The notes below the pieces were generated by a model. It did not search any database. It had not been told where the DNA came from and saw only the letters and a program-made list of their open reading frames with translations. From Odontocerum albicorne (Eukaryota > Arthropoda > Insecta > Trichoptera > Odontoceridae), in contig OX463847.1 in the NCBI GenBank assembly GCA_949825065.1, forward strand, positions 32,812,115 through 32,876,114: DNA of 64,000 bases. The letters run 5' to 3'. Made by a program: the position numbers and the translations under genes. Below are positions 11,856 through 22,589 of this stretch, one piece after another. Positions within the stretch are counted from its first letter, which is position 1. Each line of letters opens with the position of its first letter.

Positions 11856-12129
11856 AATAATAATTTTCGAGCTTCAGACAATCGTCTACAGATAATAATA
11901 TTACAATTATTATATCAGATCCATGTTAATTGTATGATTCTCTTTAGCATTCCTCCCCGAGTTCCGATCGTTCCGACCGTTTCGACGCTTTGCATTAGAA
12001 ATGCGACAGTTTATGTGCAGTCTCCGGTAGCTCACGGATTGTGGAGCGGGGCGGGGGACGACAGTGGTGCACTGGTAATTTTTAATTGTTTTTTGTTATT
12101 AAAATGTTACATATATTTTACAAAACGAT

Positions 12130-12340
12130 TTTTTAAGCCGTCTCACTTTGCTCAGTTCTTGTTATCATATTTAGCCGTTTTATTATACACAAGTGTACGC
12201 ACATTTTTATTAAACACATGTGTTTGCACGTCGTTTTTTTTATACACATATGTTTGCACATCATTTTGTAAAATGTCATATTTTTTAAGCCGTCTCATTT
12301 TTTTCAGTTCCTGTTATCATATTTAGCCGTTTTATTATAC
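12130..12340. repeat. direct repeat of about 65 bp
   Basis: TTTTTTAAGCCGTCTCA ... CAGTTC(T/C)TGTTATCATATT ... TAGCCGTTTTATTATAC occurs at about 12130-12193 and again at about 12276-12339. Between them lie shorter repeats of ACACATGTGTTTGCAC. Local tandem duplication with spacing near 147 bp. Confidence 0.75.
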
Positions 12341-12759
12341 GCATGTGTTGGCATATTTTTAAGTACGAGTATGTCAATCAATACATTTATTTCTTTGATG
12401 TCGTTAAGCGTCCTAACTCATTTCAAGGTGTATGTTATTCGTTTTGGTATCTCTAAAAAATGCTTCTAAAAATGATTCGATAGTAGAAAAAGAAACCAGA
12501 GTTGTTTGTGATTTAAATCGATTTACATATAACATGTGTTACTGTAGTTGATCGATTAAAACTACAAATAATTTTATCGTTATGGCTTTGCATTTGAGAA
12601 ACACACATATTTACATTAAGTAATATTTTTAGATAATAGAAAACTTACAGAATTAACTTATCTGTAAATAAAAAAAAATTGACAGCATAATCTCTAGTGC
12701 ACGATTCAGAGTTAAACTTCTTGATTGTGTAGATCTTGGATTTGCTATAAAGTAGAGAA
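12341..12759. other. unassigned interval
   Basis: AT-rich; octamer scar at 12364. No other feature was recognised. Confidence 0.3.
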
Positions 12760-13040
12760 CCAGCTGTCTCTATACCTTTAAGGTGGCATTCCTGGCATGT
12801 GATGTCCTGCGGGGATCTCGTGTGCCGCTATATAATGTGATATTCTATCATTGCATATTCTATCCACATGGTCACGCCAATGCCGCGTTCTCTTCCTGCT
12901 CTACGAGTATCTAATTATATCCGCTATGTTGTAGGTTTGTTGGATGTAATACTGAACATATTTCAGAGAGATTTTCTTATGATGGTTTATAATATTCTCA
13001 TCTCGGATGTTCGATGAAGGCTATTTGTTCTAGTTGTGTC
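12760..13040 (-). mobile_element. LINE C-terminal fragment
   Basis: The minus strand in broken frames gives RKRTRHWRDHVDRM-like then YYIAAHEIPAGHHMPGMPP, a decayed version of the WxxHVxRM ... P-G-R-RPGRPP tail of RTE-like LINEs. Octamer TACGAGTA at 12902 lies within it. Confidence 0.6.
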
Positions 13041-13408
13041 GGATCCAGTTTGAGCTTTATAAGTTATGATTAGCCTAACACAGTACTTATAAAAGTTAAA
13101 TTTGCTATCGATCAGCACGTGTTTTTTATTTAAATTATATGTTTTAAACAACCAGATGCAAACTATTTTGATTAATTTACATCTAAAGAAATGAGGTACG
13201 TGTCTTGGATTATTTCGTTCGCCAATTTAATTTTACTTTTAATTTCCTGTTTCGGAAAGGGGCCAACTTTAATCTCTAAAATATATAATATATGAAAGAT
13301 GTATTTGAAAACGAGACTGGGGCCAATTAATAACTCTTTTTTAGAAAAGATAAAAAATATCATTTTATTGAAAAATAACATCACGGTTAAAATATAGGTT
13401 TTCATCTA

Positions 13409-13764
13409 CAGTCAAACCTCGGGTCACGAACGCCTCTAGTCACGAACAAATCGGCTTACGAACACAATTTCCAAACAAATTTTGACTCGACCTGCGTACA
13501 ATGCCTCGGCTCACGAATTATTTGTAACGGCGCATTACGCACTTACGCATTAGTTGTTCTTGTGAACATTGTTTGTCCTTGCGCTCGTTGTTCTAATACA
13601 TTTTTTTTGCTTTTTATATGTATAATATACAGTATATATAAAATATATTTTGCATAAATTAACCCTTATTATGGCTCCCAAGTAAATGAATTTCGGTTTG
13701 CGAACATTTCGGCTCGCGAACGGAATCAAAGAACGAATTAAGTTCGTAACCCGAGGTACCACTA
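13409..13764. mobile_element. pogo/Tigger-type non-autonomous DNA element
   Basis: The left end CAGTCAAACCTCGGGTCACG and the reverse complement of the right end (TAGTGGTACCTCGGGTTACG) match at 15 of 20 positions. Flanking TA dinucleotides at 407-408 and 765-766 (of 13 kb) fit a TA target duplication. Subterminal regions carry repeated ACGAAC/GCGAAC words on both sides. The 356-bp body has no transposase. An ATGGCTCCCAAG at about 13672 resembles the usual MAPK start of Tigger transposases, which is only suggestive. Confidence 0.75.
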
Positions 13765-14039
13765 TATATTGTTGCTGTGACGCCAATTTTTCGGAATTAT
13801 TTTTACAACGTTTTTGAACCGTTTCAATAATTCGTAGGTCAGATTGTTTGTCAGTAATGTTTGATTTTAACAATTTTACAGTACAAAAACAAATATTTTT
13901 TAGTGATATTTTGTGACATATATCGTTACAAGAGTGAACCTAAAATTTGTACTAGATAACATCTCTATATCTATCATTTAAGTGAGTTCCATAAAGTAAG
14001 TATTTGTAGCGACCTTTGCTCCCTGTGGTCGCGGCGCGA

Positions 14040-14225
14040 GTCGCTGTTGTTGTTTAGCGAGAACGAGACAGCGACATATCTTCTGCGCCTTCCTACAAAT
14101 CATATGAATACCCGACGTGATAACAATAAATATATTGTTCAGCGGAAACGAGACGGCGGCATATCTTCTGCGCCGTTCTACGCACATTCCAAATATTATA
14201 AATACCGACGTTTAACAATAAATAC
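14040..14225. repeat. two-copy tandem repeat, about 90 bp, GC-richer
   Basis: Unit 1 (about 14044-14132) and unit 2 (about 14133-14224) share GCGAGAACGAGAC/GCGGAAACGAGAC, GGCATATCTTCTGCGCC and AATACCGACGT-TAACAATAAAT. Open frames in both directions are probably a result of the GC-rich composition. Function unknown. Confidence 0.65.
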
Positions 14226-15104
14226 CTCTTTGCATATTCCGATTTCAAACGAGTTTTATTAAAACAGCGATCATCCTCATCATCTTTCTATTCGGGACAA
14301 CAGACCCCAAATATTCCTTGTTTTAAGATCTACCTGATTAGGAACGGCACATGAGGTTAACTCCTGGGACAACAATTAATTTAGCAGTTCTTTTCAGATG
14401 AGTGTGACTCTCACTCTATCCTTCACACTCTAAGATGACTTATGTTATGGCACATATCGCAGACTTTCCGCCTTATAATATTTTCATGATTACACATTTT
14501 CCCAGTACAGTACTGTTTGCACGTCCGGCTCCAGGCATGGACGATAAAAATCTCAGCTTGCGCTGCACACTATAGTCTGTAGTATAGCGGGTCGGTATCC
14601 GCTGCCATGGCCAGCCAAAACAATCCCGCGCGTAACACATACCCGTATACTACACGTGCACCTATGTGAAGAACCACGTTACATCATCGCCATGAATCAC
14701 GTGTGAAATATCATAGATAATATTACTACTTAAATACTGTTCATTGGTATAGTATTTAAGCAGTAAATGTGAAAATATGGTTTTGTTGTCAAATACAAAC
14801 ACACCTTCTCCCATATTTTAACAATTATTTAATAATTTGCTTTTTAATATTAAAATGTGTGTTACATGATCAATACTAATCTTGCTAAAAAGATATTTTT
14901 CTCAAGAATCATCATAAATTATTTGAGATGCAATTGAATTAAGGAATTTTGTAATTGGCCCAGGATATATTTTAACTTGAAAAAATACAGGATTCCTGTC
15001 CTAACGAAAGAGTTGATAATTATTTAGATGTAAAAATGTACTTTTGAACCAACGAATGGGACACTAAAACATAATATACTCGAATCGGACAGTATCAAAA
15101 TCTA
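14226..15104. other. unassigned interval
   Basis: 14280-14660 is less AT-rich and reads like decayed LINE sequence (for example GCGGGTCGGTATCCGCTGCC at 14589), but I could not assign it. The remainder is AT-rich. Confidence 0.3.
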
Positions 15105-15560
15105 CTAAGTTGATAGTCCATAACAGTATTTGTGTATCAACTTTGATATATGGGAGTGAAACGTGGACGTGGAAAAAAACTGAAAGTTGTCGAAAAAATA
15201 CTGTAGAAATGTGTACACTAAGAAAAATACATGGGGTGACAATGTATTACCGAATACGGAATGAAGTAATTAGTGATGAATTTGAACTTAAGGTTGATGG
15301 GTTGAGTACGTACGATGAAGAAGAGCTTTCGGAGATGGTTTGGGTATGTAGAAGGATTGAATGGTGAAAGACTAACAAAATAAACATATAGTGCAAATCT
15401 GGGTGGAAGGCGTGGTTGAGGAAGATCAAGGAAAGTTTGATAGTTGTATGTACAGATAAGGTGTATGTATGTAGACGAGACGATGTACGTGTGTCAAGAT
15501 AGGAAATCTGGCACTCTGCCCTCTCTACCTACCCGATAGGGAAATATCATTATGGTATGT
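15105..15560 (+). mobile_element. LINE-A 3' fragment, best-preserved protein signature
   Basis: The frame from 15110 reads LIYGSETWTWKKTES at about 15137-15181, then LRKIHGVTMYYRIRNEVI about 15220-15271 and DEFELKVDGLS. The frame is then lost and the FGHVERMN region is shifted. The 3' end, with CTCTGCCCTCTCTACCTACC and GGTATGTATG, is reached at about 15560. Useful as a near-consensus reference for the other copies. Confidence 0.85.
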
Positions 15561-16075
15561 ATGAATGCAAGTAAAACTTCTGGAGAGCATAAAAACAATA
15601 TGCTATTTAGTTTTTATGTGTTTCTTACCCAGATTAGCGATAACCCAGTTGAGCGAATAGTTCTTAATTTTCTAGAAAAATCTAATAGCTTATACTGTAC
15701 ACATAATATTACGACCCATTTGCACACCGGCCTATCTGAAAATTTCCGTTAGCCTGCCGGCCCAGTTCGTCCCTGAAACTAAGCTACTTCAGTGTAAGGG
15801 ACCATATTGGAGATCGTTTTTAAATGTTTATATTGTATAAATTTAAATAACTGTCATAAGATATTATTTTTGTTTTATTTCATATTTGAAACAGGTTTAA
15901 CATTATTATATCAAACATATATACATACCATCACCCCATTTCCCTGTCGTGGTAAGCAGAGAAGACGGATACATTATAATAAAGAAAGTGTATACTTTAA
16001 GAAAAATGTCAATAAATAATTGTTTAAAATAATAACAATATGAGAAATAATTATTCATGAATCTCTGTGAAGTTG
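15561..16075. other. mostly unassigned, with a LINE-A end at 15915-15965
   Basis: At 15915-15965 (minus strand) ATACATACCATCACCCCATT and TCCCTGTCGTGGTAAGCAGA are the last 50 bases of a LINE-A copy. Nothing else was recognised. Confidence 0.4.
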
Positions 16076-16390
16076 TTAAGTTATGTCTACAAAGTATATA
16101 ACACGCTTAATCCTCAATGTATCCCTCAATATATGGAAGTTATCTATATCGAAAAACTCATTCAATATGGTCATTCCGCGTGCGATTGGTGACACTCTTA
16201 ATAGCTCAGTTCGTAAATACGGCATCGAGAACAACATATTTTTAAGATGACGTACATAATTGTCAGGTACTTTTAACAAAAAATTATCAATCAAGAAGGA
16301 GTTCGCTGTTTTTAATATTGGAAATCTGTATATACATATTATGTACAAACTGATGGTTAAATATATTTTAACGCTTAATGAGTAGTGCAT
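16076..16390 (-). pseudogene. Jockey-like LINE J2, C-terminal end
   Basis: A 104-codon open stretch on the minus strand. Residues about 48-80 read KNMLFSMPYLRTELLRVSPI then ARGMTILNEF, matching the J1 protein end (HLLFYIPTYRTNIMAKHSVT, RGIEILNQL). This is the region after the RT thumb in Jockey-type ORF2 proteins. The RT core is absent, so this is a 5'-truncated relic. Two further copies lie at 44.9 and 47.0 kb. The alternative of a chance ORF is unlikely given the paralogues. Confidence 0.75.
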
Positions 16391-16489
16391 ACTCTGTTCA
16401 TTACTTTAAGGTCGAATTTATCTAATAAATTGATTATTCCTAATCAACCTAATAGGGCGTGGTGTAATCATATAACTTTAGCCGTTGAT

Positions 16490-16890
16490 GATTATGTGAC
16501 GTAGAATGATTTGCCTGGCGTGTATAGCTTTAGGAAGCACTTGAAGACTACCCTTTTTGGGAGGTCTTATCAAAATTTATGATTGTATATAAACGCAACC
16601 CACATACACTATACTACACTTAAAGTCGAATGTGTAACTATCATATATCGGAATATCTACAAAGGTTTATTTGTTGTTCGTCTCTCATTGGTAAGTTTCC
16701 TGCGGTTTTCTTACCAAATATATTTTCCTGAACATATACAGATTCCAGGTCACAGTCACTACCTTCCCATGCTTTCACTCAACTTATATTTATTTTATAG
16801 CTGATAATAGTAGATTGATGTCCCGAGTTGGAGCTCTCTTGAGGAGAGTTTGCTCTCTAAACGGCGCTTTATAAATTGTCATTTTATTAG
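16490..16890 (+). mobile_element. LINE-K C-terminus and 3' UTR
   Basis: A frame ending at about 16581 reads GVYSFRKHLKTTLFG then RSYQNL and stop. The same ending occurs at 30.0 kb (GVRRFGKHLKTVVFG, RRYQNL, stop) and, decayed, at 27.7 kb (minus). About 300 bp of 3' UTR follows, ending with GAGGAGAGTTTGCTCTCTAA, ACGGCGCTTTATAAATTGTC and an ATT-rich microsatellite. The palindromic GAGAGTTTGCTCTC could form a hairpin near the 3' terminus, where LINE RTs often bind. Confidence 0.75.
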
Positions 16891-16899
16891 TATTTTTAG

Positions 16900-17060
16900 C
16901 TTCGGGAAAATCATACGAGTGTTGCGGTGTTTCCCAACCCGGAAATTGCAGATTCGATTCTCGTTGACATCCAATTTTTTTTAAAGGGCTTCAGATTGAT
17001 TTTCATCTCAGGCCTTAAAGTTGTACTGTGTATAACAAAAGTGTAATTTAATACAGTATC
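16900..17060 (+). mobile_element. tRNA-derived SINE S1, partial
   Basis: The head retains CCCAACCCGGAAATTGCAGA and B-box-like GATTCGATTCTCG (16950-16962), then a poly-T/A linker, CAGATTGATTTTCATCTCAG, and a shortened tail GTTGTACTGTGTATAACAAA. The GGAAGAGATT portion is deleted. Confidence 0.7.
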
Positions 17061-18767
17061 ATAAATCTGCATATTCATTATAAATATCTAATTGCTTTTG
17101 ACAGAGGACTTTTTCAATAACCTGCTTAGAAAATCACTCAAGGATTAATTTTATATTGCAAATCTCTGTAATTCGAAGTGACTCAATATAATTGTTTAAT
17201 TTGACAGCTTAATCTGTGCTATTTTGTGTATGATTCAGAGGAAAACTATTTAATAAAACAAATTGGGGATTATTTACGTAATGCAAAATATTAGACTGCA
17301 AATATAATATGTAGTAGACGTAAGCTTTATTGGTCGGGCATTGTTGATACTGCGATCTGAGATCTTATCAAATAATGTCATACCTTATACGGCTAATGTG
17401 ATCGGAATGTGTATTTGAATCCGTTTGAGTCGTGATGCTATTATACAGAGTGACTGATACTTGATGCAAAATAATCTAGGAGGTAATAGAGGATACCACT
17501 ATAAGCTAGAAGTTCATATAAACATGACCTCAATTCCCAACTATTTATAAAAATGTTGAACTCTTTTATTAATAGCAAAAACAAATTACGAGTATAACAA
17601 AAAAAAACATTTCTATAGAATGCAAAGTACTTATATATGGAATACGGTAAAGCAGATGGTGTCAAAAAGTAAGGGCTCATCTTGTACGACCGTTCCTAAT
17701 CAGGTCCCTTAGTGTAAAGAGAATAAACCTGATCTTGGGTGTTTTTCAATTCATATCTTCACAGTATGTACACACATACATTCATAGACATAAACACACA
17801 AAATACATAGACGGGTATCTATGTGAGAGAGTTTATACCCACACCTATAAAATGTTATTGCATATACATATGTTTATATATAAATTAGTAGCGTAAATAA
17901 ATACATGGCAATGTAAATTGACTGAAAAATTAAACATTGGAAAAAAGGAACAATAATTCAAATACAAAATTTATGGCTATGCCAATAAAAAAACTCTTCT
18001 GGCACTGGTCGCAAGAATTCAATAGATTTCGTCTGTGTGAAAAGAAAAAAATATTTCCCGGTTTATGGTATCCTGTAACTACTCTATCATTTCTCTCGAA
18101 CAAATTGCATTATTCCTTTGGAAGCATTGTACTCGTATAATACACTGGTTATAAATGTACATAAAGATATTTTTTTACCGAAGGGTAGTTTCGAAGTCTC
18201 CTGGTCATTATCGAAGAAAGTGTGTTAAAATTTTTCGGAAGTTTCATCATGAGATACTCTGCAATATGTATAATTTAAATCTACTTTAGTTTAATTTTTT
18301 TGTGTACTTGGTTAAACACGGTACATCTGACAGGATTATAATTATTGCTAAACAGCAATTTTATCAAATATAATAATCGAAGAGTTGAACCCAGGGTAAA
18401 GTTATTCTGTCATTGATATGTAAAGAAATTTGTCAAAATCATAAGTGAAAAAAGAAAAATAAATGACAAGTAAATACATTGAAATAATAGGCGTCTTGCA
18501 TAATAAATCTCAAACCATTTAAAAGGTTACATTTCAGAGCACCCCCGAAAAAGCGATTATTCATCCACTCAAATCCATTCCAAATTCATCCGAGCCAAGT
18601 TGCTTCATTTCAACATTTGTTGGCTGAGTATGAAAAAGATCCTTACGAAGGAAATATAGAAGAAAAATTATAAATTCATGAAAACTGCACTTTTGATTTG
18701 CATTCAACGTTAAATACAGTTGACACAACCTTCCTTGCCCAGCCTTTCGACTTCTCCTAAAATTCGT
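17061..18767. other. unassigned AT-rich interval
   Basis: Octamer scars at 17587 and 18130. The phrase GATTAGGAACGG (minus strand, 17690) also occurs at 14337, hinting at a shared but unidentified repeat. No gene was recognised. Confidence 0.3.
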
Positions 18768-18850
18768 AGTCGGCGCCGTGGCCCATTATTAACAAACTTG
18801 CTTAGCACCCAGGCATTCCGGGTTCGATATCGACGGTTCCCGAACTGGTC
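18768..18850 (+). mobile_element. tRNA-like SINE head of a third type
   Basis: GGCGCCGTGGCCCATTATTA with CACCCAGGCATTCCGGGTTC and GATATCGACGG resembles a tRNA 5' half plus B box (GGGTTCGATAT). It is followed by GAACTGGTCTACAAGGAAGC. It lacks the S1 tail. Only one copy was seen, so the family assignment is tentative. Confidence 0.45.
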
Positions 18851-18889
18851 TACAAGGAAGCCTTATTTCATTTTCATATATCGTTGTCT

Positions 18890-19130
18890 TATTAGCATCA
18901 TCCATCTATTACCATCACACCATGCCCCTATTGTGGCAGATCTCCGCTTCATTATATTCTTGTCCATGCATATATACCTCGTCATGCATACTCTCCTAAT
19001 ATAATGGTTTTTCAATTTCCCCTCATTCAGAATTTGATTTATTTCATCGTGCCACGTTCTTTCAGGTCTTACTAAACTTCACGCACCTTCTATACTACTC
19101 AATAGTTTATTTTTGCAAATCTTTTATTAA
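18890..19130 (-). mobile_element. divergent LINE-A-related 3' fragment
   Basis: Minus strand ACCATCACACCATGCCCCTA, then GTCCATGCATATATACCTCG and CATACTCTCC, as in the copy at 45.6 kb. More diverged than the typical copies and possibly a subfamily. Confidence 0.5.
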
Positions 19131-19589
19131 TTAATCCACGTGACCGAGCAATCCTTTCTTCAACTTAAGCATTGCATATTTTTTCATTTTTTATTAATTT
19201 CAATTTATTGTTGTAGCCTATGAATCGCACTGACAATTTGATTTAGTCAAATATCTTTAGAGAAACAAGTCAACTCTATAATCTGTTGAAGTTAAGTTGA
19301 ACATTGTATTCACAAGTCCAGTTTATAAATGCTGAATCGTTAAATAGAAAATATCAAAATATTAATGATTGTAAATTGAAATCGACAGATCACAGTTGAC
19401 ATGACCATGAAATTACGACAAAAACATGAATTACACCATTGATTCGGTTGTTACATAATAAAAGATAAGATATAAAAATGAACGTTTTGTTAAGTTTTAG
19501 ATATTCTGTATGCACAAGTCACATTGTGCGACAATGGATAATATTTTAAGTCAGAGTTGAAATGGTTTTCGATGATTTTAAATTATGTC
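19131..19589. other. unassigned interval
   Basis: AT-rich, no feature recognised. Confidence 0.3.
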
Positions 19590-19895
19590 CTGCTGCTAAA
19601 GCTGATGTTTTGAGTAAACTGAAGAAGAGCACGCTGAGATGATTTGGGTACGTGGAATGAAAGAATGAAGAAAGAGTAACAAAACATATACGAGTATATA
19701 GTGCAAATATGGGTAGAAAGTGTGTGAGAGGAAGACCAAAGAAAGTATGATTGAATCATGAGAATTATTTTCTGAAAGAATGAAACATAGTCATTGAAAT
19801 CGTAGAAGTTGTATGAGAAGGTGTGTGTGTATTGAAAAAGGAAAATCTGGCGCTCTGTCCTCTCTGTCAACCTGACAGGGAAACGGCGTGGTGGT
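19590..19895 (+). mobile_element. LINE-A 3' fragment carrying a 6-bp footprint
   Basis: Plus strand from AAGCTGATGTTTTGAGTAAA through TTTGGGTACGTGGAATGAAA to CTCTGTCCTCTCTGTCAACC and GGCGTGGTGGTATATA. At 19681-19705 it reads AAAACATATA-CGAGTA-TATAGTGC. Other copies have AAACATATAGTGCAAAT (15380) or AAATATACAG (20625), so CGAGTA is an insertion here. Confidence 0.85.
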
Positions 19896-20199
19896 ATATA
19901 AATTATAATTTTCGTACTAAAATATAATTTTCATTTACAAATTTTAAGGTTCAAATTCATAGTCTAGCCTAAATACTTATTTCTAACCTTAAAATTTCGT
20001 GAGTTTTATTCAAGTGAGTCTCATACACTCCAAACATTAAAGTGAGACAATGAAACTACATGATTGACTATCTTATTTAAGGAAGCTATGACAGATGTGT
20101 CCGAAATCAAACTTTAAATATAAATTTCTTCAACAAAAAATTGTTAAGATTTAGTATTTTGTTTTAAGGTCGGGCTATTATGAATTCGAGCCTATTATG

Positions 20200-20310
20200 A
20201 ATGGTCATGGATACTGATAATAATTGTGAAACAAAAACTGGTTGATTGGAAGAAATCATTTTAAAACAATAAATTCGCTAGATGTGTTTACATGAAAATG
20301 CCAAGTAAAT
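20200..20310. repeat. dispersed repeat E, copy 1
   Basis: GGATACTGATAATAATTGTG, AAACAAAAACTGGTTGATTG, GAAGAAATCATTTTAAAACA and ATAAATTCGCTAGATGTGTT match 29600-29700 in order with about 80-85% identity by eye. Nature unknown. Confidence 0.65.
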
Positions 20311-20394
20311 CAACAATATTACGTCATATACAGTCTTCAGCGTTAATTTTCGTTAATTTTCATTTTATTTTTCCAAGTGTAAAAACCAAAACAA

Positions 20395-20870
20395 AATTTT
20401 GATATATGGGAGGGAAACTTTGACATGGAAACATACTGATAAAAGCTGAATAAATACTGAGGAAATATGTGCATTCAGAAAATACATGAGAGGACAGCGT
20501 ATGACAGTGTACGGAATGAAAAAAATAGGGGTGAATGTGAAATAAGGACTGATGTGTTGAGTAAGATATCACTCAAAGATAGTTCGGACATGTAAAATAA
20601 ATGAATGAAAAAAGACTTACAAAACAAATATACAGATTAAATGTGAGGGAAAGGTGTGTAAGAAGAATACCAAGTAAAACATGGTTAGATCAAATGAATG
20701 ATATTTTGAAAGAATGAAATGTAAGAAGTAGGATAAATCTTAGGAGACGTATGAGAAAGTTTATGGATCTAGAAGAGGGGAAATATATGTTTGGAGATTG
20801 AAAAGTCTGGTGCCCTGTCCTATCTGCCTACCTTGAGAGGAAAATGACGTGATGGTATGTATTATTTCAT
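20395..20870 (+). mobile_element. LINE-A 3' fragment
   Basis: Plus strand from TTTTGATATATGGGAGGGAA (YGRETLTW-like) through CATGAGAGGACAGCGTATGA to the terminal TCTGCCTACCTTGAGAGG and GATGGTATGTATT. It spans the same 470 bp as the 15.1 kb copy, with stops and frameshifts. Confidence 0.8.
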
Positions 20871-21254
20871 CTTATGTCCATGGCGCATTGCGGATATGGA
20901 CCGTATCAATCACCATGTATTTTATTAAATTTATGTGAGCAATCCGTCACTGGTGCACATGGGCAGTCATGGAGCCCGATGATGGATTATGACCCATGCA
21001 GCAGAGTGAGCTCAAAGACCCTGACCGCAGCTTCGTGACTTTGCCATGACCGCGTCAATATTAATATCATTAGCCGTTCTTCCCAGACCTCTCCCATGTA
21101 ACCCAACAGGTTTGCGTTGAGTACAAAAAGTAAAAGACTTCAATCCTGAATAGTAAGAATGATATAAGACAATGGCAATTGAAAATAATTACGAAAGAGA
21201 TATTTGATTAAGCGTGTTGTACGTCTGTATCCTTCGGAAGAGGTGGAAATAATT
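20871..21254. other. unassigned, GC-richer patch
   Basis: 20870-21070 is less AT-rich (CATGGGCAGTCATGGAGCCC, GCAGCTTCGTGACTTTGCC) and looks like decayed repeat, but I could not assign it. Confidence 0.3.
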
Positions 21255-21990
21255 TGTACATAAATACCATCACGCCACTTACCTACTTGGGTAATCAGAG
21301 AGAACAGATACATTTCTATCCCGAAAAAAATATCTCGTCTATTCTATATCTAACATAACATCATCATACAGCTACGATTTTTCTTATATTTTACGTTTTT
21401 CTTTTTTCAAAATATAATTCACTTGACCCAACTATACTTTCTATGATATTTTGATACCACGCCTTCCACTTACATTTGCACTGTATATTTGTTTTCTTAG
21501 TCTTTCTTCATTCTTTCGTTTCATGTGACCTAATCATCTCATAGTGTTCTTCATCTTACTCAACACACCAGCTTTAGTTCACATTCATTCTTAATCACTT
21601 TATTCTGTATTTTATCATACATTGTTACTTCATGTATTCGTCCTAAATCACGCATTTCTACAGCGTGTATTCGGCTCCTCTCAGTATTTTTCCACGTTTC
21701 ACTCCCATATAACAAAGTTGGCATAAAATACTAGTGTGAACTAACACTTTAGTGCACGTGCACGCATTTTTAAAGGATTTATTCGACTCTTTTCAGTCTT
21801 TTTCCACATTCACGCTTTACTCCCATACATTAGAGTTGGTTTTAAAACACTATTAAGGACTGATCAAGTGTATGTGTTTTAGTGCCCCGTAGACTTTGTT
21901 TTCAATCGCTACAACTTATTCTGTAATTTATCGATAAACTCTGTAAATCATACTCATTCTCTGATTACACTACCATCTCATCAGCTTAAA
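21255..21990 (-). mobile_element. LINE-A 3' fragment, longest minus-strand copy
   Basis: Minus strand from the terminus (ACCATCACGCCACTTACCTA) inwards to the GSETW region (top CACGTTTCACTCCCATATAA at 21693). Then comes a second related block at 21780-21990 (CCACATTCACGCTTTACTCC, CATACATTAGAGTTGG). The block order suggests an internal duplication or a neighbouring upstream piece of the same ORF. Confidence 0.8.
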
Positions 21991-22019
21991 GTTCCATTCG
22001 ACATTTGTATGCCATCCAC

Positions 22020-22420
22020 TGATCTCTGTAGTTCCTTCGCTCATTAATTTTTGAACACATTAAAAAACAGGATGACAAAACTAACAACTTCTTTTGACGG
22101 TGGATAATAGTTTTCGATCTTAATTCATCCGTTTCAAAATGTCTTCATTACGGACTCTGTCAACCCGTGTGACTCTCAGATATCTTCGAATTGCACATTA
22201 CACATTTCAAAAACTTTTAGTTTGTGGGTGTCTAAGTAAGTGTCAATGCTTCAAAACAATAGAGAAGTACGAAGAATACCATATAAAGCAATGCTAAATT
22301 CACACAGGTAAATCGATGTTGAAATCCTTGTTTCAGGGGAGATTCTGCGTTTTGAAGCAGTTTCGAACCATACCTCCAATACAATTACTTTTATCTCTTA
22401 AGACTGGACCCATTGATTAT
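22020..22420 (-). mobile_element. LINE ORF2 C-terminal fragment of a different family
   Basis: The minus strand reads RRYLRVTRVDRVRNEDILKR at about 22140-22200, the tail of the MWCLRRML-VSW-D-V-NE-VL-R type. Upstream, in broken frames, is the preceding ORF2 region. The RT catalytic region was not found. Confidence 0.65.
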
Positions 22421-22505
22421 TCTGCCAGCATCTCAGATATTTATATTCTTGGACCTGTTTAACAATTTTATTCTTTATAGTAAAAGTTTTAATTACATTT
22501 TCAAC

Positions 22506-22585
22506 AAAAGAAGAATTAATTTTCTACGAATAATATTTCGATATTAGTTATGAAATATTATTTCTAGATATTTAATTCTTCTTTT
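22506..22585. repeat. 80-bp imperfect palindrome
   Basis: AAAAGAAGAATTAA at the left pairs exactly with TTAATTCTTCTTTT at the right. Inside, AATAATATTTC pairs with GAAATATTATT around a loop of about 12 nt. Could be a miniature foldback relic; no second copy was seen. Confidence 0.7.
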
Positions 22586-22589
22586 ATAA

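Noticed and set aside
11934..12326. 130-codon plus-strand ORF as a membrane protein
   Set aside because: Hydrophobic residues come from T-rich direct repeats at 12130-12340; no paralogue or start context.
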